Shown here: positions 1 through 11,510 of the stretch, in pieces
Position numbering within the stretch: position 1 is the first letter of the stretch
How the letters are laid out: each line of letters opens with the position of its first letter
Assembly: GCA_030562195.1 (NCBI GenBank)
Contig: JAUJPP010000003.1
Span: forward strand, 44,088,602-44,152,601
Length of the DNA stretch: 64,000 nucleotides
Direction of reading: 5' to 3'
Origin: Nipponacmea schrenckii
Lineage: Eukaryota; Mollusca; Gastropoda; Lottiidae
Notes under the pieces: generated by a model
Told to the model about the DNA's origin: nothing
The model's database searches: none
The model's input: only the letters and a program-made list of their open reading frames with translations
Translations under genes and position numbers: made by a program

Positions 1-599
1 TTAATGTCCTTGATTTATAAAGGTTATTATAATGCTGAGAAAATAATATGTTACAAAGGAATTCCATGGTTGAGTATTCTTCAGGTCGAACTTGATTGAA
101 AGTTTCACGACACTCTCGGACTCTAACCTCTGGCATTACTGTGATTGAGTCTGTGATAACAATTATTTCTTATATATCTTGACTTTATTCATAAATAACA
201 TTCAAAAGGCATAATCATAAATGACGAGACGAGAGTGTCAGGAGAAGAATACTAGACCCAGATCTAGCAGACTAAGAGTTATATGTATTGGGCATCAGTA
301 TCATCGTTCCAACGCCGAACGAACAGTGCGCTTGCCTCGTTTTGAAATAATTGACATTGAAGAAATGGACTAGGCTATATTTTGTTGATGAAAAAGCGAA
401 ACATAATATAACTCTATTTCAGGCATATTTACTTTTCAAAATAATAAGGTACGGGCCGAAATTTTTTTATTTAAAAAAAAAAACGGGTTTGCAGATAATA
501 GATTCACCGACGTAAGTACGGATTGAATTTTTTTTTTTTAAAATAAAAAAATACAATTTGCAATATCAGGTACGGGAAATCCCGACGAACAGAAAATAT
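1..599. other. Left edge of the window, no gene seen
   Basis: No exon with convincing splice sites and no recognisable protein. Several A/T homopolymer runs occur (about 470-550). Confidence 0.4.
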
Positions 600-750
600 A
601 ATTGGTGTGGCCTTATTTTGTCAATAAGAAATAAGTTCGGGTTGGCGTCCAATAACATTTCATCGGATAATAAAATGTACGTTCAAGTCGACGTGCAACT
701 TATCTGTCAGAAGTATACTTATAGGTTGACATATACATTGAGGCCTTGAT
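600..750. repeat. Left remnant of a ~50-bp tandem array
   Basis: Units carry TTGTCAATAAGAA, then (G/T)AGGTTGAC or GGTTGGCGT, then CAATAAC, in the same order as the larger array at 2190-2730. The two blocks may be one array split by the 0.75-2.15 kb segment. Confidence 0.55.
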
Positions 751-1244
751 CACACATACATTCTTCAGAATTATGTGCGTCCAACGAATGCGAAACTGGG
801 TACGATTCGTGAATAGGGGTGGTCACACATTCGTACGTTTCCATACGTACATTTCGTACGTCAGTCCGTGTGGAAGAGATGAGTATACAAATTTTATTGC
901 TAAATTTAAGATAACCAGGTGCATAACCACCATAAGAAATTATTGATTTCATATTCATATAGACAAACACTTTTCTGTAGACATCAAACACCACTATAAA
1001 GCTAGTGCAATGGACACATGGAATTTCCTTGCTTTGCAAATAGAAGATGAATTTGCAAGAACTCATTGACTTGGCTCAGATTTGTCTCGAATATTTCATT
1101 CCAAAACATTGAAGAATCTGGGTTCACGCACTATATACAGTACTTAAACATTGAAATGTTCAGGATTTAACGTACGTCAAATTTATCGTACGTCAGAAAA
1201 TGAAAGAATTTTTTTCAATGAACGTCTATGTGTGAACGGTGAGC

Positions 1245-2105
1245 AGTCATTTAGGCACACTTTTTTTAAGGCACAATTCATTCAGGCACACGGTCAGATA
1301 AGCACTTGTCATTTAGGCACAGTGTTACTTAGATACATCAATTTAGGCACACTTTCAATTAAACACATACTCAATTAGGCACACTCTTTTTAACTTTTTA
1401 GGCACACTACGATCGGCACACGGTCCTTTCGGCACTGTCATTTAGGAACACCTTCAATTAGGCACATATTCAATCGGGCACATATTTATTCGGCACTATA
1501 TCATTTAGGCACACCCGGCTCCAAAGAGAAAAGGGACATCACGTCATAGTTGAAGAAAGCAATCACTGTTTAGGGAATCATTATCAGCACAATATTTATA
1601 ACCTTAACATACATTGCAATAAATTGGTATTAAAGGGATACATCATCTTAGCATGCATGTAAAATTTTAGTTCTCAAGAATGGTCAATATGAATATATAA
1701 GCCAATTCATCAGTGAACTTAGTTTACTTTACTTTGATATGTGTGTGTAAGCTAACCAGGTGACAAAATATACAATTTTAGACTGTAGCAAAAAGAAGAT
1801 GTATCTGGCTATGTGTGATTGCGTGCCTAAGTGAAAGTGTGCGTAAATAAATGTGGATATAGTTTAAGGGGTGCCTAAATGGATGTGTGCCTAATTTAAG
1901 GCTGCGCCTAATTGAAGGCGTGCCTAAATGACTGTGTCTGAATGATTGTGTGCCTAATTTTAGTGTGCCTAAAAGATTGAGCCTAAATAAGTATGTGCCA
2001 AATTGAAAGCGTGCCTAAAACGCTGTGCCTAAATAACACTGTGCCTAAAATACTGTGTCTTTATGAGGTGTGCTTAAAAAATATGTGCCTAAATGACAGT
2101 GAACC
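1245..2105. repeat. Inverted pair of AGGCACA micro-arrays around a MITE fragment
   Basis: From 1245 to 1515 about 14 copies of TTAGGCACA occur at roughly 15-25-base spacing on the plus strand. From about 1825 to 2105 a similar number occur as the reverse complement, TGTGCCTAA. The ~300-base centre includes a truncated MITE (1630-1765). The two arms could fold into a large, imperfect stem. Confidence 0.8.
1630..1765. mobile_element. Truncated copy of the AAAGGGAT MITE family
   Basis: Begins TTAAAGGGATACATCATCTT and continues AAAATTTTAGTTCTCAAGAA, TGGTCAATATG, ATTCATCAGTGAACTTA as in the copies at 2980 and 55723. The right half and right terminus are missing. Confidence 0.75.
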
Positions 2106-2189
2106 ATTTTGTAAATGAGAAGAACGCATTGGTTAACGTACGATAGAATTATACCAATCATTAAGCAAAATATGTGGAACAGTGTGGAT

Positions 2190-2730
2190 AAGAATTACAT
2201 ACACGTTGACGTATTAAGAGAATATTAATTTTGTCAATAAATTTCGGTAGTGTAGAATTAGTGTATATTTGTCAATAAGAATTTTGTATAGGTTGACGTA
2301 GATTAATACTATTTGAAATAATAATTGATTATAGGCTGATATTCAATAAGAGTATTTGTCGATAAGAATTACGTATAGTTTGACTAGATTAATAGTATAT
2401 TTGTAAGGTTGACGTAGAATAGAGTATATTTTTAAATAATATTATGTATAGGTTGACGTAGAATAGAGTATATTTTTGAATAATATTATGTATAGGTTGA
2501 CGTAGAATCGAGTATATTTGTCAATTCTATTATATGTACAAATAGATTAACGTACCTAACAGTATATATGTGTCAGTAATAATTGCGTATCTGTCAATAT
2601 TATTACGTATAAGTGGACATAGAAGAATAGTTGTCAATAAGATGGAAGGTAAAGGTGGAAGTAGAATTGTATTTTGTTAATAAGAATTGTGTATAGGTTG
2701 ACGTGCAATAACAGTATATCTACTAATAAA
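2190..2730. repeat. ~45-57-bp tandem array
   Basis: The most regular part (2403-2516) has a 45-base unit: TATAGGTTGACGTAGAATAG, then AGTATATTTTTGAATAATAT. Outside it, units are longer and more diverged but keep TTGTCAATAAGAATT and GTATAGGTTGACGTAGA. Non-coding. Confidence 0.85.
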
Positions 2731-2979
2731 AATTGCGTGTTAACTGTTGTTTTATCAAATCTATTCATTGAAATATTTGCAAGTTTTACTATTTTCGTTA
2801 CATCTCGATTTCTAGACAAGATAGCACAAATTCGGAATATGTGCGATCCAATATGTATTTATCATAATGTAGAAGTTTATTTGAATCGACAGGCTATTTA
2901 GGTCGTTAGACTTACATTGTAGTTTGTTTGGACAAGGGAAGACACTCTTAAGTCCTTGTGAGGGCATGATTTTTTTCAT

Positions 2980-3340
2980 TTAAAGGCATGCTACGCCTTA
3001 GCATGATCTTAAAATTTTGGTTCTCAAGAATGGTCAATATGTGTATATATTCATCAATGAACTCACCTGGTGTCATGAAGTAACGAAATCCCTTAAAAGT
3101 AACGGAATCCCTTAACATCTGGAAAGCAAACCAAATTAAATACATGTTATTGTTGAATAACACTTAATCAATTTAATAAGCTTTTTTAATAATCAAATGC
3201 AACCTTATTGATAATTTTTTTGATATTTATTTATTTTTTCAGGTTATTTATTGCATCATTTACTGATGAGTAAAGCCTTAATTGGCCAAGGTTAAAATTT
3301 TCGAATTTTATGTTCATTCTAAGACCTATTATTCCTTTAA
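2980..3340. mobile_element. TTAA-flanked MITE, AAAGGGAT family
   Basis: The right end GACCTATTATTCCTTTAA and the left end TTAAAGGCATGCTACGCCTT are inverted relatives, less well matched than in the other copies. The body shares TTCTCAAGAATGGTCAATATG, CACCTGGTGTCATGAAGTAA and TTTACTGATGA with the 55723 copy. It carries a small internal duplication (AACG(A/G)AATCCCTTAA twice near 3083-3115). Confidence 0.8.
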
Positions 3341-5225
3341 AAGTAATTTTAGATAACTCTTGTTTGAATTGGACGTAGGTGTGTTTCAATGCAATTGCAA
3401 CATCTGACGGAACAATATACGTCAACTTTGACTTTTAGGTAAATTTCTGACTACGTTTATTTAAAACGATTATAATATCTTTATTAATTTGATAACATAT
3501 ATAGCCGATTAGCATAAAATGTGCAATGAGTTTATGACAATTAAATGCACAATGTAATTCTCTTGATGCTATAAATTGCTTGAAATATCACAATCCTAAA
3601 GTAGCCTACAGTGATAATCTGTTAAGAATAAGTCTAAATCATTAGTATAAGTTTTATAATGGAATTGGTGTCGTACTCAGAATGTAAGGTCATTTCACCT
3701 GTTATTCTTTCATGACTTGTGTACCGTATTCCCCTTGTCTTCATCTGTTATGAATTTACTGAAAATAAAACCAAATGTATGCTCTTTTGTTTCCGATACT
3801 ATGGTAATTTAGAAAGGTAGCAAAATATTCCACATTAACTCAGTCAGTGGTTTTAGTGCCCGTTAACTTTGTTTTCTAACCCCTTTACTTGAGTTGACAG
3901 AATCTTTTTAACATCTTTGTTTATTTAGTTAAAATAAAAGTTTTGTTCGCGTGGCTTTAACCACGACTCGAGCATTCTGACAATTTTGATGACTGTGTTC
4001 TGAATTAAAACAACAAATCCTTTCAGAAAAATCGAGCAAAACGTCTTGATATTGGAAATAACAACAGACTTTTTAATGCTTTAGCAGGATATTTACTATT
4101 GTTAAAATGTACTATACAGACACTATCAGATTTCATTTTCCATGTCAAATTTATTTCATTTGGCTCTCATGTCATAAAACAGATTCATAATTCATTGCTT
4201 TTTATGAAAATGAATATATGATGTTAATTTCATTCAAGTAATTTGCCTTTATGGTAGCATCTTTCATCGAAACATGCAGTCAAAAACCTATTTCATACAA
4301 TTATAGAAGCCAATCAAAGAGAGTACACTTCAAAAAAGTTAAAGGGTCTATAATTTGATGTTTGCCACCAAAGGGACTGGTCTGAATGTTTTTGAAAAAA
4401 TAATTAATTGTTGAGCAATGAAGGAAAAGCACAAAGTTACTTCAAAAGAAAACTAAAGTAAACAAAGTTCATCATCAACGCCGTGTCTCAATCACAATGA
4501 TTTCAGGCTTGCTTATTCATAAAAAAAAAAAAAAAAAAATTGATGTGCAAAAGGAACGTTGCTTCAGATGTTTTTAAATTACATAACTAGGGATAATGAG
4601 GAATGTGTAAAGGATTATTACAGAATCATATTCTCGATATATACTAGAATAATAGCCGTTAATTAGACATGTGTAATGAATACCACGTGTCTTACCTTAT
4701 ATATAACACATGGTTAACATCAGATAATATGCCTTAAATTACATGTTGAAACAAACACATCAAATTATACTAAAACTAACCAAATGCCACTACTAGTTGA
4801 CAGTTACATCATTACAAAACATAAACCATGTGCTATACAAGTGTCCGGTGGACAAAAGTCTTGATATTAACGACACAAACATTAATTCCATCTGTAGGTT
4901 CTCTCTTTCAGCCTCGCCTCGCTCTCTACAATCTTTTGAACTATAAAAACTTGCAACTGATTTGTTTTTATTTAGATTTTAAAACAAACGACTTGTAAGG
5001 TGCCGGAACTTTATTACAAAGTGACTGGAAGTACTTCAAACAATTTCATTTAATGCATTACAACCTGCAACAATCTTTTTAAAGAACAGATGTGTCTTTC
5101 AAGTCGACCGTGTTTTTTTAATTCCACTTTTTCCTACACTTACAGCTTATAGTAAAACTAGCTTATAGTAACAATATCAGGATAAAGGCAATGATATCGT
5201 TTCGATCGATTACCAATGAAATTGT
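3341..5225. other. Intergenic, nothing recognised
   Basis: AT-rich, with only short chance ORFs and an A run at 4521-4538. No repeat structure or exon could be supported. Confidence 0.4.
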
Positions 5226-5229
5226 CTAG

Positions 5230-5510
5230 TTGAAATGAAATGAAATGAAATGAATGGAGTCCTACTCTTCTGCACCCTTATGGGCTAATGAAGACGGGCA
5301 ACGCCATGCAGTGTGCAATGAGGGAAATTTTGCTAGGACAGCGGCATTAGCCTACTCTTTTTGCGATTTCCAACTGTCGAGGGATCTTTTACGTGCACAG
5401 CCTGTAGCACACGGGACCTCGGTTTATTGTCCCATCCGAACGACTAGACGCTTTTTTCCATGTCAGTCCCTCCGACCTGCATCACTGACAAGGGGTGTCT
5501 AGTTGAAAGG
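5230..5510 (-). mobile_element. SINE copy (body and tail, head missing)
   Basis: On plus it reads GAAATGAAATGAAATGAATG (the tail as seen from the other strand), then CCTACTCTTCTGCACCC, TTGCGATTTCCAACTGTCGA, GGGATCTTTTACGTGCAC, GGTTTATTGTCCCATCCGAA and CATGTCAGTCCCTCCGACCT. It matches the copies at 13740 and 47655. The tRNA-like head seen at 48100 and 13940 is absent. The 82-codon plus-strand ORF across it (5254-5502) is not a gene. Confidence 0.8.
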
Positions 5511-7638
5511 ACAAGCTTATTGTGACACGATAGCAGTAAGCCACCATTGATCAGAAATAAAGTAATATGCTACTGATTTGGTGCTTTAATCGATTCAGAT
5601 TATTTCAGATGAGTATCTTAAAATATATAGTAGGACCAAAATCGAATGATTTCAAATCATAAGTGCTGTTTTTTAAAGGTAAGACAAGCAGTACGTGGGC
5701 AATGGAGTAGTGTATTAATTGACCGGTTTGAAAATCATGTGACATCATGAATATTAATTACATATCAATTACACGAATTGACTGTGATGCCATCTAAAAC
5801 AAAACGAAGTGTTCCAAATCCATCTCTGGACTTGGACGAGTTATGAAGAGAATAGTAAAAAGTCAAGAAAACAGCCTTGGGCACTTTAAAATCATTATAT
5901 TTCATTTACAGATTCTTTTCAAGTTATCTCACAAAGAAATGGTGCCTGCTTATCAAGATTAAAGAGAATGGATATTTAGTGGTGTTACATGATTACAAGT
6001 GCTTAGTTTTTTGTCCTATACTGAATCTAAACCAACTAGCAATATGGAAAAAAAGCAATTCAAATATTTTTTTTATCAGACCATTTATTCCTTTCCTCTC
6101 CAAGCACTGTCGAGAGTTGATCCGGTGACGGACTGAACATCTTAAGTGTAATAATCAATTTATGTAAGTTACTATTCAACGTCTTGTTTGACCAATGCAT
6201 GTACACGTGACATCATCTAAAGAAAGAGTTTTAACCATGGCGCCTTAGGTGATACGGACTGATCGAAATAAAGAAAAAATTCTTTTAATACCATTTTACA
6301 AGAAACAACACGAAATATGCTTTAGTTGAAGTAATCAATTGTTTTTCTAGGCTCAAGTTTTTGCCCGTGGCTGACTTGAGGTTATTTTAAGGTATCGACC
6401 CAAGTCTCAAGTTGACGTTGTCATGTCAGGTATACACATTTACTCTATTGAAGTAGTCGCTATAATTCACAAAACACAGACACTACACTGCAGGTTTGTA
6501 GATTTTTAAGGATATGAGCACCATGTATTATGATTTACAGCTTATATGAGTTAAAAATATTGACATAACTGGTTTCTACCTGCAATAAGTCGACAATTAA
6601 ATTCTCATTTACCTATGCCACTGAAAATTTTTCTGTTATTGAACAAATCAATTATTTGACGATGCATGCAAAACTTCAATGGGATATTAATGCTGAATAC
6701 AGGCATTTCCTTTTTATTTTAATTTTTAAATAGAACATTATGGAGTATAGATATAAGAATTGCCCGGGAGAGAGTGTTCTATTTGAAATTGTAACTAACA
6801 TTAATTTGACGCCATATTGGATTGCAGATAAAATATTGCCTATTTAATCTTGTAAATCTTCTTTCAAATTTTCTCCAGTTAAATTTGAGTAAACTACATG
6901 TTAAGTTAATATAGTCCATATTTTCTCACATCTGCCCTTACTGAGGCCATGTTCCTACAGCGCGTGTGGTAGCAGAGAGGCCCCGGGGTTCATTTCACTT
7001 GTCAATCATAGCGGTGAAGATCAAAGGGAATGTTTTGTTAGATCTTGCCGACTATAGATAGGAAGAAATGAAACTGTGGTGGCAAGATGAAATCAGTAAA
7101 ATATTAAATTTCCTCTTTTCATAGACGATATGGGTTTGAGTTCGATTATGTTGCATGACGCATTGGACCAGACAATTATCAGTTTTCCTATTAAAAATAG
7201 GATTAGATTGAGGGAGAAGAAAGTCATATTGGAAAGAATTGACATAAACGTTGATCGGACCAGTTAAAGAATATAAAACAATTTGATTCGGTGAAAAGAC
7301 AGACTTGGTTTTTATCAAAATAAGAAATCGAGGATCTAACAGAAAATTCCTGGTTTGTGCGGCAGTCAGGTCGCGACCTTTTGAAATCAAACCTAAAATA
7401 CTATTCACGTGTCACGAAGGGCTGGTCGACTAATTAAGATTCGTGCTAATTTCATCTCGAATATTGTCGAATATTGACCAATTCAAAAAGATAAAATTCT
7501 AATAAAATGACATCTAATGCACCCCAATTAGATTAAAAGACGAGAGAATAACTAAAAGGCAATAATTTGAATAATTGTTAATTTCCCACTCTTAGTATTT
7601 GCGTGGCAAATAAAATTTGTCACGCTTTGTTTTCGTTC

Positions 7639-7640
<2 letters not shown>
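5511..7640. other. Intergenic, nothing recognised
   Basis: Ordinary AT-rich DNA. Open frames at 5877-6128 (+) and 7052-7408 (-) have no recognisable domain or repeat-independent coding signature. Confidence 0.4.

Positions 7641-7641
<1 letters not shown>

Positions 7642-7702
<61 letters not shown>
7642..7702. repeat. 61-nt poly(T) tract
   Basis: An uninterrupted run of 61 T on the plus strand. Frames through it encode poly-Lys (minus) or poly-Phe (plus) and are artefacts. It could be the poly(A) tail of a minus-strand retrocopy, but no gene-like sequence precedes it on that strand. Exact length is likely uncertain in the assembly. Confidence 0.9.
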
Positions 7703-7703
<1 letters not shown>

Positions 7704-7859
7704 GGAAGCTCGCTAGCCCAAACGGAAAAAGATAGACTATTTTTGTTTTCACCAATGGTTTTTATATGGGCTGGAATCAAAAATGAATATCTAACATAAT
7801 ATTTTCGCTAACCCGAAAGTGGCTAATTGCATAATATGCAAATAAGATTTCAAGCTAGC

Positions 7860-8905
7860 TCGGGCCCTAATAGTCGGATCGGTCTGAAATTTACAGGATA
7901 TAGATAGATAGGCAGCGCAATTAAAACTACATCATCAAAATTTTTTGATCACTTCCGGTTTGGGCGTGGGGACTTCCGGTTTTTTCGTCTCATGTCGGGC
8001 GACCCTGCTTCCCATGTAATTCAAGAATCTAAACAAAAACAGTATATTTAAGCTATACTAAATGATTTTAATCCCCTGAGATGAAGAAAAATTAAATTGA
8101 ATGTTGCGCATGCGCAGTTTTCAAAAATGGCAAATTTTCTTAAAAATTTAATAAGTCCGCCAATTATTGACCGATTTTTATGATTTTGGTGTCTATCAAA
8201 ACCTTGATACTTTATCTAAAAAATGTTGGGAACAGAATTTTGTTTTTCGAATTTGAATTTTTTTTATCCCCGTTCGAATTTTTCAAAAATTTAAAACTCT
8301 ATATCTCGTGACCTTGACCTTCAATGACCTTGAAATTTGAGATGTAGAATGTCCTTGACCTCAGCTGTCTATAGATGTGCTGATATTGCATGACAAATAT
8401 TAACTTCCGGTTTTATAGCCCTCCGAAATCTGACTATTTTGCAATTTTGGACGGTTATATTACACTTTCGGGCTCTAATGTTCGGATCGATCTGAAATTT
8501 ACAGGATATAGATAAATACGCAACACAATTAAAAATATATCATCAAAATTTTTTGATCACTTCCGGTTTGGGCGTGGGGACTTCCGGTTTTTTATCTCAT
8601 TTCAGGCGACCCTACATCCCGTGTAATTCAAGAATGTAAGCAAAAACAGTATATATTAGCTATACAAAATAATTTGTATCCCCCGAGAAGAAAAAATTCC
8701 AATTGCTAGTTGCGCATGCGCCATTTTTCCGAGAATGGCAAATTTTCTTTAAAATTTAATTAGTCCGTCATTTATTATTTATGCCCGTTTGAATTTTTTA
8801 AAAATTTGAAATTCTAAATCTTGTGACCTTCACCTTCAATGACCTTGAAATTTTCCATATAGAATGGCCTTGACATCAGCTGTCTATAGATCTAACAATA
8901 TTGTT
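7860..8905. repeat. Direct duplication of a ~0.6-kb dispersed repeat
   Basis: Copy A (7860-8466) and copy B (8467-8905) share CTGAAATTTACAGGATATAG, CATCAAAATTTTTTGATCAC, CTTCCGGTTTGGGCGTGGGG, a TGCGCATGCGC segment, CCTTCAATGACCTTGAAATT and CAGCTGTCTATAGAT in the same order. Copy B is ~170 bp shorter, mostly from internal loss around 8780. Non-coding. Confidence 0.88.
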
Positions 8906-10124
8906 ACGCTTGTTCCACAATTGGAGGCTGAAAAGTACCGGAATTGAAAGCTAGCAGGTTAGAAGTTTCAAAATGTTCGAAATCCATGGGATAACGCATA
9001 GTTGCCACGCTCGGAGCTGTTCACAGTTCTAGTTTATTATTAGTTTTATAATGTTCTTCCTATCATTTTCTCTCTTCTTTGGGATTTTCTCAGCGGATTA
9101 GACCAATTTCTTAATTATTTTCATTACCTTAGATATAGCGTGAAATTAATTAATGAAAAGTTTACTATTGTGAAAAGGTCTTCAATTCTTACTATTATAA
9201 CTTTTATTTTAAAATTCCATAAGCTTTCATTATTTTTTCCAAAATGTCACTTTAATAGATGTTTGAATCAGACTAATATCCTATATTTACAATGGACCAT
9301 TTTCTCGCCAAATTTCTACATAAAATAAAATAATGATAATAATGTGTTTTGAAAGGTTTTTATTATGCAGATGAATAATATATTTTAATAGAAAAAAATA
9401 TATGAATTAATTATGTCTAAAAGGCAGACTAAAAGGGTGTAAATTGTTGTCGAGAGAATTAAAAATATGTAGAATATAAGAGACATTTTATTTGGATAAT
9501 GAACTTGATTAATAAATCTCTCTAATTTTATACTAATATAAGAATAGGCAGAACTCGTCAAATTTTTACACATATATTTTATCCATTCTGCCACATTCAA
9601 TTCAATTCAATGTATACCTTTTAAATAGCCTTTATATAACACCAAAATTCCTTTGATGTTTAGTTCTTCTATTGTAGGATTGCAGACAGCGTTTGTCTAC
9701 TAAGGCTCATATTTAACATAAAATAGAGGATATGATCCACATTTAAGATAACAGTTATTTATGCTCTTAAATTCTCAATATTTAAATGTTTAATTTAATA
9801 TATTCAGTATGTTGTCAGTTCCACTTGACACTTTTTGAAACCTTGTTATATTTTCTGGATCGCAATATTCACAAATGTAATATTAAGTCTATTTCATCAG
9901 TGGTAATAATCAAAACTTAGTTCGTGATAGATTATAGTCATACCTGTATTACGTTAATTTATAATCCTGATATTCACATTTATAATAAATAGTGATATTA
10001 CCACGACCATTTTTTAATTGATAATGAATGATGATAATCACAACTTTTATAATTCTATTTCATAAATCTTGATTATCAGTTCTTACATCTTTCATATGTA
10101 CATGTAGACTTTTTTTTATCGTAT
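8906..10124. other. Intergenic, nothing recognised
   Basis: Very AT-rich. A short AATTC run sits at 9595-9610. GTGATATT-like words increase toward 10,000, perhaps an eroded edge of the satellite that follows. Confidence 0.4.
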
Positions 10125-11510
10125 GTGATAAGGTGTGATATTTAATACTTAAAATTTGTGTGATAAATGGTGATAAAACTTCTATAACTTCATGTGGTAA
10201 ATTGTGATATTTAAAACTTCTATAACTTCATGTGGTAATTGTGATAGTTAACAACTATGTAACTTGTGTGGAAAATTGTGATATTTAGAACTTCTATAAC
10301 TTTATGTGGTAAATTGTGATAATTAACACTTATATAACTTACGTGGTAAATTGTGATATTTAAAACTTCTATAACTTTATGTGGTAAATTGTGATATTTA
10401 AAACTTCTATAACTTCATGTGGTAAATTGTGATATTTAAAACTTCTATAACTTCATGTGGTAATTGTGATAGTTAACACTTATGTAACTTTATGTGGTCA
10501 ATTGATAATTAACACTTATATAACTTACGTGGTAAATTGTGATATTTAAAACTTCTATAACTTTTTGTGGTAAATTGTGATGTTTAAAACTTCTATAACT
10601 TCATGTGGTAAATTGATAACTAACACTTATATAACTTACGTGATAAATTGTGATATTTAAAACTTCTATAACTTTATGTGGTAAATTATGATATTTAAAA
10701 CTTCTATAACTTCATGTGGTAAATTGTGATAATTAACACTTATGTAACTTACGTGGTAAATTGTGATATTTAAAACTTCTATAACTTCATGTGGTAAATA
10801 GTGATAATTAACACTTATATAACTTACCTGGTAAATTGTGATATTTAAAACTTCTATAACTTCATGTGGTAAATTGTGATAAATTAATACTTATTTTTAC
10901 TTACATGGTAAATTGTATATTTAAAACTCTATAACTTCATGTGGTAAATAGTGATAATTAACACTTATATAACTTACCTGGTAAATTGTGATATTTAAAA
11001 CTTCTATAACTTCATGTGATATATTGTGATAGTTAACACTTATGTAACTTACGTGATAAATTGTAATATTTAATACCTTAAACTATAACTTCATGTGGTA
11101 AATTGTGATATTTAAAATTATTTCGGAATGTTTAATTTACTTACGTGATAAATTGTGATATATAAAACTTCTATAACTTCATGTGGTAAATTGATGATTA
11201 ACACTTATGTAACTTACCTGGTAAATTGTAATATTTAAAACTTCTATAAATTCATGTGGTAAATTGTGATAATTAATACTTATGTTACTTACATGATAAA
11301 TTGTAATATTTAAAACTCCTATAACTTCATGTGGTAAATTGTGTTAGTTAACACTTATGTAACTTACCTGGTAAAATGTGATATTCAAAACTTCCATAAC
11401 TTCATGTGGTAAATTGTGATAATTAACACTTATGTAACTTACATGGTAAATTGTGATATTTAATACTTACATAACTTTACATGGTAAATTGTGATATTTG
11501 ATATTATTAT
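10125..11510. repeat. 38-bp satellite with alternating unit types (76-bp higher order)
   Basis: About 36 tandem units of ~38 bases. Type A reads GATATTTAAAACTTCTATAA then CTTCATGTGGTAAATTGT. Type B reads GATAATTAACACTTATATAA then CTTACGTGGTAAATTGT. Long stretches run A-B-A-B, a ~76-base higher-order repeat, while others run A-A. Single degenerate units continue to about 11650. AT-rich, no coding potential. Confidence 0.93.

Noticed and set aside
5254..5502. 82-codon ORF starting MESYSSAPLWANEDG
   Set aside because: Lies wholly in a SINE copy that recurs at 13740 and 47655 with frame-breaking differences.
7052..7408. 118-codon minus-strand ORF
   Set aside because: No domain or neighbouring exon; likely chance in AT-rich DNA.
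7552..7799. Poly-Lys and poly-Phe ORFs
   Set aside because: Translation of the 61-nt T tract.
10125..11510. Possible CRISPR-like array
   Set aside because: Units are contiguous without unique spacers and the context is clearly animal; it is a satellite.
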